Below are positions 23,212 through 31,522 of a stretch of DNA of 36,399 bases, in pieces (within the stretch, counting starts at the first letter, position 1; the number at the start of each line of letters is the position of its first letter). The notes beneath the pieces were generated by a model, which was not told where the DNA came from, did not search any database, and saw only the letters and a list, made by a program, of their open reading frames with translations. The DNA comes from Capillimicrobium sp035565675. GTDB lineage: Bacteria; Actinomycetota; Thermoleophilia; Solirubrobacterales; Solirubrobacteraceae. Both the position numbers and the translations under genes were made by a program. Location: positions 1 through 36,399 of the forward strand of contig DATMSA010000013.1 in assembly GCA_035565675.1 (NCBI GenBank), written 5' to 3'.

Positions 23212-23838
23212 CTACGCGTTCTTGATGACGATGTTCGCGAGCGTGTTGGCGACGCGCTCGCAGGCGTCGATGGCGTCCTCGAGGCGCTCGTAGATGTCCT
23301 TCCAGCGGATGACGACCATCGGATCGATCCCGGTGTCGAACAGCGACGCCACCGCCTCGCGGACGATCCGGTCGCCGTCGTTCTCCAGGCGGTGGATCTC
23401 GGCGGTGTGCGGCGCCAGGTCCCCGAACGTGCGCAGCAGCGGCATCGCCTCGGCGATCTGGCGCACCGCCATGAGGAGGATGTGCGCCATCCGCTGCGCC
23501 TGCTCCATGGGAGCCTCGATCTTGTAGAGGCCCATGTAGTCGGCGGTCTCCTCGGTGAAGTCGAGGACGTCGTCGAGCGCCGTGGCGAGGTCGAGGATGT
23601 CCTCGCGCTCGATCGGGGTGACGAAGGTCTGGTTGAGCCGGCTGACGATCTCCGCGGTGATGCGGTCGCCGTCCTGCTCGCAGATGAGGATGTCGCGGGC
23701 CAGCTCGGGCCGCTCCGGCCACGCGGCCATCATCTGGTCGAGCAGGTCCGCGGCGCGGACGATGTTGGTCGCGGACTCCTCGAACAGCGTGAAGTAGGTC
23801 GCATCGCGACCGATGAGCGCGGAGGTCAGGCGGGACAC
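23212..23838 (-). CDS. DUF47 (PhoU-like) PiT accessory protein
   Basis: This 208-residue all-helical protein is of the DUF47/TIGR00153 family, PhoU-like proteins encoded with PiT transporters and thought to regulate phosphate flux. The two E/D-rich metal-binding helix repeats are visible (ILICEQDGDRITAEIVSRL and IHRLENDGDRIVREAV), along with TPIEREDILDLATALDDVLD and IRWKDIYERLEDAID. GTG 23838 is chosen because a TAGTCT box lies 7 bases before it and the protein then begins MSRLTSALIGRD. It is the first gene of DUF47-pit-small membrane protein. Only 44 bases separate it from nirD. Confidence 0.88.
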   Translation of the reverse strand: MSRLTSALIGRDATYFTLFEESATNIVRAADLLDQMMAAWPERPELARDILICEQDGDRITAEIVSRLNQTFVTPIEREDILDLATALDDVLDFTEETADYMGLYKIEAPMEQAQRMAHILLMAVRQIAEAMPLLRTFGDLAPHTAEIHRLENDGDRIVREAVASLFDTGIDPMVVIRWKDIYERLEDAIDACERVANTLANIVIKNA

Positions 23839-23845
23839 GTCCGCC

Positions 23846-23851
23846 AGACTA
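23846..23851 (-). promoter_or_regulatory. TANNNT -10 box for the phosphate operon
   Basis: On the minus strand, TAGTCT is followed by 7 bases and GTG 23838, with no Shine-Dalgarno sequence. It marks the phosphate operon as separate from the nitrate genes upstream. Confidence 0.5.
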
Positions 23852-23882
23852 TCTCCACCTGTTACCGGAACGCGCCGCGGGA

Positions 23883-24219
23883 TCAGGCGGCGGCGAGCAC
23901 CGGCACGGCGATCTCGAGCCAGACCTCGTCGCCGACGACCTCGACGCGGTGCGCCGCGACGCGATCGCCGGGGGCGGAGCCCTCGCCGGTGGCCAGGTCG
24001 AAGCGCCGCTCGTGCAGCGGGCAGGTCACGCACGCGTCGGCCACGATCCCGTCCGAGAGCGGCCCGCCGCGGTGCGGGCAGGCGTCGTCGAGGGCGTACC
24101 AGCCGCCCGCGGTGCGGAACAGCGCGATCCGGTGCCCGCCGACGGTCAGCGCGCGGCCCTCCCCCCATCGGCACGTCCTCGACGTGGCAGGCGCGCAGCA
24201 TCGTGCTCGTGGCCGCCAT
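23883..24219 (-). pseudogene. nirD: NirD (Rieske-type nitrite reductase small subunit), frameshifted
   Basis: NirD is the small Rieske [2Fe-2S]-fold subunit that partners NirB. Translating from ATG 24219, which lies one base after the nirB stop, gives MAATSTMLRACHVEDVPMG and then leaves the family frame. The rest of NirD (EGRALTVGGHRIALFR onward, with CPH-RGG and CPLHERRFDL) is read one base off to the stop at 23883. The switch falls at a run of six C (24161-24166; six G on the coding strand). Removing one base restores a single ~111-residue protein. Cluster ligands C-x-H and C-x2-H are intact. It may be a real mutation, a homopolymer sequencing error, or less likely a programmed shift. Confidence 0.85.
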
Positions 24220-24220
24220 C

Positions 24221-26614
24221 TCACTCCACCCCCACGGGGCCGACGACGTCGAGGTCGGCGAACTGGCGCGGGTGGTAGGGCTCGTCGCGCTCCTTCCACG
24301 GGTCGGCGACCGCGGCCTTGGCGATCGCGAAGCGCTCGCGCAGGGCGGCCGACCGCTCCGGGTCGAGCACGGCCTCGCGCAGGCGGTCGAGCCCGTAGCG
24401 CGGGACGAAGTCGTAGAGGCGCTCCTTGTACTCGGCCTCCTCGCGGTAGAGCTGCAGCGCAGCGGTCGACACCTGCATGACCTCCTCGGGCGAGTCCACC
24501 TGACACAGCACGTCGGCCTCGCGCACCGACGCGCCCGCGGCGCCGCCGATGCGGATCTCCCAGCGCCCGCCGTCGAGGGCGAGCACGCCGATGTCCTTCA
24601 CGGTCGCCTCGGCGCAGTTGCGCCGGCACCCCGACACGCCGCCCTTGACCTTGGCCGGCGTGTACAGGCCCTCCCACGCGCGCTCGATCGCGATCCCCAG
24701 GCCGATCGAGTCGCCGACCCCGAAGCGGCAGAAGTCGCTGCCGACGCACGTCTTCACCGTCCGCACCGCCTTCGCGTACGCGTGCCCGGACGGCATGTCG
24801 AGGTCGCGCCACACGGCCGGCAGGTCCTGCTTGCGGATGCCGAGCAGGTCGATGCGCTGGCCGCCGGTGACCTTCACCATGCGCGCGCCATAGCGCTCGG
24901 CGACGTCGGCGATGCGGCGCAGCTCGTCGGGCGTGGTGACCCCGCCGTACATCCGCGGGACGACGCTGAACGTGCCGTCGTTCTGGATGTTGGCGTGGAC
25001 GCGGTCGTTGATGAACCGGGCGTCGCGCTCCTCGCGATGGCGGTTGGCGTTGACCTCCGACACCAGGTAGGCCAGCGCCGGCTTGCAGGCGCCGCAGTCG
25101 CGTCCGGCGCCGCAGGCGGCGGCGACCTCGCTCACCGAGCGCAGCCCGTCCGCGCGCACCTGGTGGGCGACGTCCTCGCGCGTGAGGCGCCGGCACGGGC
25201 ACAGGTAGGCGGGCTCGTCGGAGAGGCCGCCGGCGGCGTCGGCGACGATCTCGATCACGGTCGCCTTGCACGAGCCGCAGCCGGTCCCGGCGCGGGTCTG
25301 GGCCATGACCTCGCGCGGGGTCGCGCAGCCGCCCTCGGTGACCGCGGCCTCGATCTCGCCCTTGCAGACCCCGTTGCAGTCGCACACCTGCGCCTCGGCG
25401 GGCAGGTCGGCGGCGCTCACCTTCGACGCCGCCTGGAGCGCGGCGAGCGGGTCGTCGACCGGCTCGCCGGAGCGCACGGCGGCGATCAGCGCGGCCGAGC
25501 CGCGGGCGTCGCCCAGGAGGATCGTGCCGGCGACGCGACCGCCGCTGACGACGAGCTTGCGGTAGACGCCGGCCTCCGCGTCGACGGTGACCGCCTCGGC
25601 CTCGCCGGTGGCGGCGCCGGCGGCGACGAGGTCGAGGCCCGCGACCTTCAGCTTCGCGCTGGGGACCGAGCCCGCGTAGACGGTGTCGCGCCCGCCGCGG
25701 CCGAGCATCGCGCCGGCGGCGACGCGGGCCTGCTCGTGGATCGGGGCGACGAGCCCGTAGACGACGCCGCGGTGCTGTGCGCACTCGCCGACCGCGTAGA
25801 CCCCGGGCGCGCTGGTGGCCAGCGTGTCGTCGACGACGATGCCGCGCTCGACCTCCAGGCCGGCGGCCCGCGCGAGCGAGGTCTCGGCGCGGATCCCGAT
25901 CGAGACGACGACGAGGTCGGCGGCCAGCTCGCCGCCGTCGGCGAAGCGCAGCGCGCGGACGCGGCCGTCGCGGCCCTCGAGCGCCTCGGTCCGGCGCTCG
26001 AGCGTGACGGCGATGCCGCGCTCGGCCAGCGCCGGGGCCAGCAGGGCGGCGGCGCCGGCGTCGAGCTGGCGCTCCATGAGGCGGTCCATGAGGTGCACGA
26101 CGGTCACCGGGCAGCCCTGCTCGACGACGCCGCGCGCGGCCTCCAGGCCGAGCAGCCCGCCACCGATCACGGCCGCGCGGGTGGCGGCCCGCGCGGCCGT
26201 GCGGACGGCCCGGCAGTCCTCGGGACCGCGGAACGGGTGCACTCCCGCCAGATCGATGCCCGGCAGCGGCGGCATCAGCGGCTGCGAGCCGGTGGCCAGG
26301 ACGAGCGTCCCGTAGGCCAGCTCCTGGCCGCCGTCGAGCGTGAGCGTGCGGGCGGCCGCGTCGACCGCGGTGACCCAGCGGCCCAGGAGCGTCGTCACGT
26401 CGTGCTCCTCGAACCACTCGGCCGGCCGCAGGCACAGCGTGTCGGCGTCCTCGCCGCTGATCAGCAGCTCCGACAGGCGCACCCGGTCGTAGGGCAGGCG
26501 GTCCTCGCCGCAGATCAGCGTGATCGGGACGTCGCGGTCGCGCTCGCGCAGGGCCTCGCAGACCGCGAGCCCGGCGATCCCGCCGCCGACGATGACGATG
26601 CCGTCCGCGCTCAT
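24221..26614 (-). CDS. nirB: NADH-dependent nitrite reductase large subunit NirB
   Basis: NirB reduces nitrite to ammonium in the cytoplasm. The 797 residues carry an FAD domain (IVIVGGGIAGLAV at 6-18), an NAD loop (GGGLLG 151-156), and two BFD-like [2Fe-2S] modules with C411/C413/C446/C449 and C472/C474/C507/C510. The sulphite/nitrite reductase domains carry the siroheme-[4Fe-4S] cysteines C623, C629, C663 and C667 (TCVGSDFC and SGCRRNC). It is slightly shorter than the usual ~840. The ATG at 26614 overlaps the nitrate reductase stop as ATGA, so both are coupled. nirD follows one base after its stop. The first half is clearly paralogous to the reductase module of the upstream gene. Confidence 0.96.
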   Translation of the reverse strand: MSADGIVIVGGGIAGLAVCEALRERDRDVPITLICGEDRLPYDRVRLSELLISGEDADTLCLRPAEWFEEHDVTTLLGRWVTAVDAAARTLTLDGGQELAYGTLVLATGSQPLMPPLPGIDLAGVHPFRGPEDCRAVRTAARAATRAAVIGGGLLGLEAARGVVEQGCPVTVVHLMDRLMERQLDAGAAALLAPALAERGIAVTLERRTEALEGRDGRVRALRFADGGELAADLVVVSIGIRAETSLARAAGLEVERGIVVDDTLATSAPGVYAVGECAQHRGVVYGLVAPIHEQARVAAGAMLGRGGRDTVYAGSVPSAKLKVAGLDLVAAGAATGEAEAVTVDAEAGVYRKLVVSGGRVAGTILLGDARGSAALIAAVRSGEPVDDPLAALQAASKVSAADLPAEAQVCDCNGVCKGEIEAAVTEGGCATPREVMAQTRAGTGCGSCKATVIEIVADAAGGLSDEPAYLCPCRRLTREDVAHQVRADGLRSVSEVAAACGAGRDCGACKPALAYLVSEVNANRHREERDARFINDRVHANIQNDGTFSVVPRMYGGVTTPDELRRIADVAERYGARMVKVTGGQRIDLLGIRKQDLPAVWRDLDMPSGHAYAKAVRTVKTCVGSDFCRFGVGDSIGLGIAIERAWEGLYTPAKVKGGVSGCRRNCAEATVKDIGVLALDGGRWEIRIGGAAGASVREADVLCQVDSPEEVMQVSTAALQLYREEAEYKERLYDFVPRYGLDRLREAVLDPERSAALRERFAIAKAAVADPWKERDEPYHPRQFADLDVVGPVGVE

Positions 26615-29600
26615 GTCGGCATCGTGGCCGTCGCCCGTTTCGCGTCCGTGCCGTCCGTGTTTCCGCTGCGTGAACGCTCGGCGAGGATCGCGGCCACGTC
26701 GCCGGCGCAGGAGCCGCAGCCGGTCGCCGCGCCGGTCGCGCGCGAGACCTGCGCGGCGGTGGTCAGGCCGCCGCGGCGGATCGCGTCGAGCACGGCCCCG
26801 CGGGTGACCTGGCTGCAGGAGCAGACCGTGGCGGCGTCGTCGGCGGGCAGCGCGCCCGCGCTCGGGGCCGGGCTCAGCAGCGCGTCGGGGACCGGCGCGC
26901 CGGTGCGCAGCAGCTCCGACAGCGCGCGGGCCTCCCCGACGTCGCCGACGAGGATGCCGCCGGCCAGGCGGTCGCCGTCGAGGACGAGCTTGCGGTAGGT
27001 GCCGCGGCGGGTGTCGGCGGCGATCAGCTCGTCGGCGCCGGCCGGCTCGCCGCCGGCGAACACCTCGACGCCGGCGACCTTCAGCACGGTCGCGGGGACG
27101 GCGCCGGTGAACGCCGCCGGGTCGCCGGCCACGCCCGCCCCGGCCACGCGCGCCTGCGCGGCCAGCGGCGCCCACAGGCCGTGCACGACGCCGCGGTGCT
27201 CCGCGCACTCCCCGACCGCGTACACGTCCGGCGCGCTGGTGCGCATCTGGTCGTCGACCACGATCCCGCGCGCGACCTCCAGGCCGGCGGCGCGGGCGAG
27301 CGCGGTCTCGGGCCGCACGCCGGCGGCGCACACGACCAGGTCGGCGGCCAGGTGCCGGCCGTCGTCCAGGAGCACGCCGTCGCGGGCGACGGCGACCGGG
27401 GCGACGCCCACCTCGACCTCCAGGCCCAGCCGCTCGACGGCGCGGCGCAGCATCGCGCCGGCGGCCGCGTCGAGCTGGCGGGGCATCAGCCGGTCGGCGA
27501 CGTCGATCACGGTGACGCGCGCGCCGCGCGCGTGCAGGCCGGCCGCCGCCTCCAGGCCCAGCAGGCCGCCGCCCACGACCACCGCGCGGCGGGGCCCGGC
27601 GGCGTGGAGGGCGTCGACGTCGCGCGGGGTGCGGAACGCGAGGACGTGCGGCGCGCCGATGCCCGGGATCGGCGGCAGCAGCGGCCGCGAGCCGGTGGCG
27701 ACCACGAGCGCGTCGTAGCCGTGGCGCTCGCCGCCGGCGTCGGTGACCGTCCGCGCCGCGAGGTCGATCGCGGTCGCCGGGCAGCCGCCGCGCAGGTCGA
27801 TGCCGTGCTCGGCGAACCAGGCGGCCGGCCTGATGACGAGGTCGCCCGGCCCGCACGTGCCGGCCAGCAGCTTGGAGACGAGGACGCGGTTGTAGGCCGG
27901 GCCGGGCTCCTCGCCCAGCATCGTGATCCGCCAGCCGTCGCGGCGGCGCATCGCCTCCTCGACCACCGCCTGGCCGGCCATGCCGGTGCCGACGACGACG
28001 AGCCGCCGCGGTTGCGCCGGGCGGCGCACCGGGCTGCCGGCGCGCTCGACGCGCACCGCGACCGCCTTCAGCTCCGGCTGCTTCGACGTCGGGTCGACCG
28101 TGCCGTGGGTGACCGCGTTGAGCTGGCCCGCGCCGGCCGGCGCGTGCAGCGCGCCCCAGTGGAACGGGGCGAACGCGGTGCCGCGCGGGAGCTCGGGGAC
28201 GAGGCGCGCGCGCAGCCGCACGGCGCCCCGCCGCGACGCGACGCGCACGAGGTCGCCGTCGCGCACGCCGGGCGCGTCGTCGGGGTGCAGCTCCACGAAC
28301 GGCTCGGGCGCAGCCGCCCGCAGCGCCGCCGACTTGCCGGTGCGCGTCAGCGTGTGCCAGTGCTCGGCGACCCGGCCGGTCGTCAGCAGCAGCGGGTGCT
28401 CCGCGTCCGGGGCCTCGGCCGGGCCGTCGTGCGGCGTCGGCGCGAAGCGGGCGCGGCGGTCGGGCGTCGGGAAGCGGCGGTCGGCGTACAGGCGGCGGGT
28501 GCCCTCCGAGCCGGCCGGGCACGGCCACTGCCGCGAGCCCTCCACGCGCAGCCGCTCGTGGCTGAGGCCGCTGACGTCGCAGGGACGCCCGGCGGTGCAG
28601 GCCGCGAACTCGTCGAAGACGGCGGCCGCGTCGGGCCAGGCGAACGCGCCGGCGTGGCCGAGCGCGCGGCCCAGGCCGGCGAAGATCTCCCAGTCGGGGC
28701 GGGCCGAGCCGGGCGGGTCGACCGCCCGCTCGACGAGCCCGACGCGCCGCTCGCTGCTCGTCATCGTCCCGGTCTTCTCCGGCCACGCGGCCGCCGGCAG
28801 GACGACGTGCGCGAGCGCGGACGTCTCGGTCGGGTGGAAGGCGTCCTGGACCACCACCAGCTCGGCGCGCCGAAGCGCCGCCCGCGCGCGATCGGCGTCG
28901 GGCAGCGAGACGAGCGGGTTGGTGGCGACGATCCACACCGCCTTCACCCGCCCGCCCGCGATCGCGTCGAACAGCTCGACGGCGGCGAGGCCCGGCTCGG
29001 GCGCGATCGGCGGACACCCCCAGTGCGCCTCCATCGCGGCGCGGTCGGCGGGGTCGTCGACCCGCCGGTAGCCGGGCAGCAGGTGGGCGAGGCCGCCGGT
29101 CTCGCGGCCGCCCATCGCGTTGGGCTGGCCGGTCAGCGACAGCGGCCCGCTGCCGGGCCGGCCGATCTGCCCCGCCGCCAGGCACAGGTTGATCAGCGCG
29201 CGGTTCTTCAGCGTGCCGACCGCGGACTGGTTGGCGCCCATCGACCACAGCGCCATCGCCGCGCCCGCGCCGGCGAAGCGCGTGGCGGCCTGGACGATCG
29301 CGTCCGCCTCCACCCCGCACACCGCGGCCGCCCGCTCGGGCGTCCACTCGCGCGCGACCGCGATCGCCTCCTCCCAGCCGGTCGTGGCCGACGCGACGAA
29401 CGCGGCGTCGGTCAGGCCCTCGGCGTCGACGACGTGCAGCATCGCGTTCAGCAGCGCGAGGTCGGTGCCGGGCCGCACCGGCAGGTGCAGGTCGGCCGCG
29501 CGCGCGGTCGGCGTCGGGCGCGGGTCGGCGACGATCACGAAGCCGCCCGACGCCTGGCGGTCGCGGATGCGCGACCACGCGATCGGATGGCACGAGGCCG

Positions 29601-30105
29601 TGTTCGTGCCGAGCAGCAGCAGGCAGTCGGCCAGGTCCAGGTCGGCGTAGGCGGGCGGCGGGCCGTCGAAGCCGAACGCGCCCGTGTAGCCGGCGACCGC
29701 GCTCGACATGCACAGCCGCGAGTTGGAGTCGACGTTGTTGGTCTGCAGGAAGCCCTTGGCGAGCTTGTTGACCGCGTAGTAGTCCTCGGTGAGGAGCTGG
29801 CCGGAGATGTAGAAGGCGATCTCGTCGGGCCGGTAGCCGGCCAGGCGGCGCGCGATCCCGCCGAGCGCGTCGTCCCACGTCGCGGGCGCGAAGCGGCCGG
29901 CGCGGTCCTCGCGCACGAGCGGCATCGTCGCCCGGTCGGCGGCGTGGACGGCCGCCGGCAGCTCCAGCGGCTTGCGGCACGTGCGCCCCCGGTTGGTCGG
30001 GTGAAGCGGGTCGCCGTGCACGGCCGCGACCCTGCCGCCCTCGTGGTCGACCAGCAGCCCGCAGCCGACGCCGCAGTAGGGGCACAGCGTGCGGGTCTCG
30101 GCCAT
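26611..30105 (-). CDS. nasA: Assimilatory nitrate reductase fused to FAD/NAD reductase and BFD [2Fe-2S] modules
   Basis: This 1164-residue enzyme should reduce nitrate to nitrite in the cytoplasm. Residues 1-~690 are a Mo-bisMGD oxidoreductase. The N-terminal [4Fe-4S] site is C8-x2-C11-x3-C15-x27-C43, C132 (SRLCMSSAVAGY) is the likely Mo ligand, and the C-terminal molydopterin-binding domain includes LLLTTGRVAEHWHT. Residues ~700-1075 are a NirB-like pyridine nucleotide reductase (VVVGTGMAGQ; NAD loop GGGLLG at 845-850). Residues 1095-1133 are a BFD-type [2Fe-2S] module (C1095, C1097, C1130, C1133). Canonical NasA lacks the FAD part, which is normally a separate NasC/NasB. Start ATG 30105. 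Electron donor NAD(P)H is inferred. Confidence 0.93.
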   Translation of the reverse strand: MAETRTLCPYCGVGCGLLVDHEGGRVAAVHGDPLHPTNRGRTCRKPLELPAAVHAADRATMPLVREDRAGRFAPATWDDALGGIARRLAGYRPDEIAFYISGQLLTEDYYAVNKLAKGFLQTNNVDSNSRLCMSSAVAGYTGAFGFDGPPPAYADLDLADCLLLLGTNTASCHPIAWSRIRDRQASGGFVIVADPRPTPTARAADLHLPVRPGTDLALLNAMLHVVDAEGLTDAAFVASATTGWEEAIAVAREWTPERAAAVCGVEADAIVQAATRFAGAGAAMALWSMGANQSAVGTLKNRALINLCLAAGQIGRPGSGPLSLTGQPNAMGGRETGGLAHLLPGYRRVDDPADRAAMEAHWGCPPIAPEPGLAAVELFDAIAGGRVKAVWIVATNPLVSLPDADRARAALRRAELVVVQDAFHPTETSALAHVVLPAAAWPEKTGTMTSSERRVGLVERAVDPPGSARPDWEIFAGLGRALGHAGAFAWPDAAAVFDEFAACTAGRPCDVSGLSHERLRVEGSRQWPCPAGSEGTRRLYADRRFPTPDRRARFAPTPHDGPAEAPDAEHPLLLTTGRVAEHWHTLTRTGKSAALRAAAPEPFVELHPDDAPGVRDGDLVRVASRRGAVRLRARLVPELPRGTAFAPFHWGALHAPAGAGQLNAVTHGTVDPTSKQPELKAVAVRVERAGSPVRRPAQPRRLVVVGTGMAGQAVVEEAMRRRDGWRITMLGEEPGPAYNRVLVSKLLAGTCGPGDLVIRPAAWFAEHGIDLRGGCPATAIDLAARTVTDAGGERHGYDALVVATGSRPLLPPIPGIGAPHVLAFRTPRDVDALHAAGPRRAVVVGGGLLGLEAAAGLHARGARVTVIDVADRLMPRQLDAAAGAMLRRAVERLGLEVEVGVAPVAVARDGVLLDDGRHLAADLVVCAAGVRPETALARAAGLEVARGIVVDDQMRTSAPDVYAVGECAEHRGVVHGLWAPLAAQARVAGAGVAGDPAAFTGAVPATVLKVAGVEVFAGGEPAGADELIAADTRRGTYRKLVLDGDRLAGGILVGDVGEARALSELLRTGAPVPDALLSPAPSAGALPADDAATVCSCSQVTRGAVLDAIRRGGLTTAAQVSRATGAATGCGSCAGDVAAILAERSRSGNTDGTDAKRATATMPT

Positions 30106-30253
30106 CGCCGGGCATGGTGCGGGGCGCCGGTTTCCCCTGCTGGACCGTCGTGTTACGGCTCGATGAACAGGTTCGACCGCGCGGACAGTCGCTCTTCGAC
30201 CGGTGGGCGAAAGACACGGACGGGAGGGCGTGACACCGTGGACCCGCTGTCCC

Positions 30254-31522
30254 ATGACGTCCCATGCCGACTACGTCCTGCGCATCGTCGAGGAACGCCG
30301 GGTGCGCTTCGTGCGCCTGTGGTTCGTCGACGTCCTCGGGATCCTCAAGAGCATCGCGATCCCGGCCTCGGAGCTGGAGGCCGCGCTGGAGGACGGCGTC
30401 AGCCTGGACGGGTCCTCGCTGGAGGGCGGCGTGCGCGGGCACGAGCGCGACGTCGTCGCCCACCCGGACCCGACGACGTTCCAGCTGCTGCCCTGGCGCA
30501 CCGACGCGGTCGTCGGGCGGATGTTCTGCGACCTGCGGCTGCCCGACGGGACGCCGTTCGCGGCCGACTCGCGCCAGGCGCTGCGGCGGATGCTCGGCGT
30601 CGCCGCCGACCTCGGCTACACGTTCCAGGTCGGCGCCGAGATCGAGTTCTTCCTGTTCGCGGTCCCCGAGGGCGACGGGCCGCCCGTGCCCCTCGACGAC
30701 GGCGCCTACTACGACCTCACGCCGCTCGACGTCGGCAGCTCGTTCCGGCGGCGCACGATCGAGCACGTCGAGGGCATGTCGATCCCGGTGAAGGCGTCCC
30801 ACCACGAGGTGGCGCCCTCCCAGCACGAGATCGACCTGCACCACACCGACGCGCTCTCGATGGCCGACGCGGTGACGACGTTCCGCCTCACGGTCAAGGA
30901 GGTCGCCGGGGAGCTGGGCGTGTACGCGACGTTCATGCCCAAGCCGCTGGAGGACGTGCCCGGCAGCGGGATGCACCTGCACCTGTCGCTGTTCCGCGGC
31001 GACGAGAACCTGTTCGCCGGCGACCCGCTGTCGGAGCTCGGGCAGGCGTTCCTGGCCGGCGTGCTCGCCCATGCCGGCGAGCTGTGCGCGGTGACGAACC
31101 AGTGGGTGAACTCCTACAAGCGCCTGGTCTCCGGCGACGAGGCGCCCGAGCACGTCACCTGGGCGCGCCACGGCCGCGCCGCGCTCGCCCGCGTCCCCGT
31201 CGCCCGCCGCCCGGAGGCCGCGCGGGTCGAGCTGCGTCAGCCCGACCCGAGCTGCAACCCGTACCTGACGTTCGCGCTCGTGCTCGCCGCCGGGCTGCGC
31301 GGCATCGAGCGCGGCTACAACCTCCCGCCCGAGGGCGAGGGGCCGCCCCTGCCCGAGTCGTTGCGCGAGGCGACCGACCGCTTCGACGCGTCCGAGCTCG
31401 CGCGCGAGACGCTTGGCGACCGCATGTGCGACTGGATCGTGGCCAACAAGCGCCGCGAGTGGGGCGACTACCGGCGGGCCGTCACCGAGTTCGAGCGCCG
31501 GCGTCTGCTGCGCCTGTTGTAG
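30254..31522 (+). CDS. glnA: Glutamine synthetase, type I
   Basis: This enzyme makes glutamine from glutamate, ammonium and ATP. The protein has 422 residues. The beta-grasp N-terminus (RFVRLWFVDVLGILKSIAIP) includes DGSSLEG. Catalytic metal and substrate regions are VGAEIEFFLF, HHEVAPSQHEIDL, GSGMHLHLSLF and SYKRLVSGDEAPEH, and RQPDPSCNPYLTFALVLAAG lies near the end. The NLYDLPP-type adenylylation tyrosine motif reads RGYNLPPEGEG, so control by adenylylation looks unlikely (GSI-alpha-like). The start ATG 30254 fits the family N-terminus; GTGs at 30203 and 30230 are alternatives with poor ribosome sites. The glnR-like gene abuts its stop (TAGATG). It is divergent from the nitrate reductase. 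Confidence 0.88.
   Translation: MTSHADYVLRIVEERRVRFVRLWFVDVLGILKSIAIPASELEAALEDGVSLDGSSLEGGVRGHERDVVAHPDPTTFQLLPWRTDAVVGRMFCDLRLPDGTPFAADSRQALRRMLGVAADLGYTFQVGAEIEFFLFAVPEGDGPPVPLDDGAYYDLTPLDVGSSFRRRTIEHVEGMSIPVKASHHEVAPSQHEIDLHHTDALSMADAVTTFRLTVKEVAGELGVYATFMPKPLEDVPGSGMHLHLSLFRGDENLFAGDPLSELGQAFLAGVLAHAGELCAVTNQWVNSYKRLVSGDEAPEHVTWARHGRAALARVPVARRPEAARVELRQPDPSCNPYLTFALVLAAGLRGIERGYNLPPEGEGPPLPESLREATDRFDASELARETLGDRMCDWIVANKRREWGDYRRAVTEFERRRLLRLL

Noticed and set aside
30130..30156. GTTTC (30130-30134) and GTTAC (30152-30156), 17 bases apart between the nitrate reductase and glutamine synthetase genes, as a GlnR box
   Set aside because: The 22-base phase is right but the order of site types does not fit the GlnR consensus, and the intervening 5-mer (TGGAC) does not match. 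It may be a degenerate half-site but is not strong enough to annotate.
24221..31171. Reading nirB as one giant ~2300-residue protein continuing upstream
   Set aside because: The upstream part is a shadow frame of the nitrate reductase. The ATG at 26614 has an ATGA overlap with the preceding stop, and the protein starts with a complete FAD motif.
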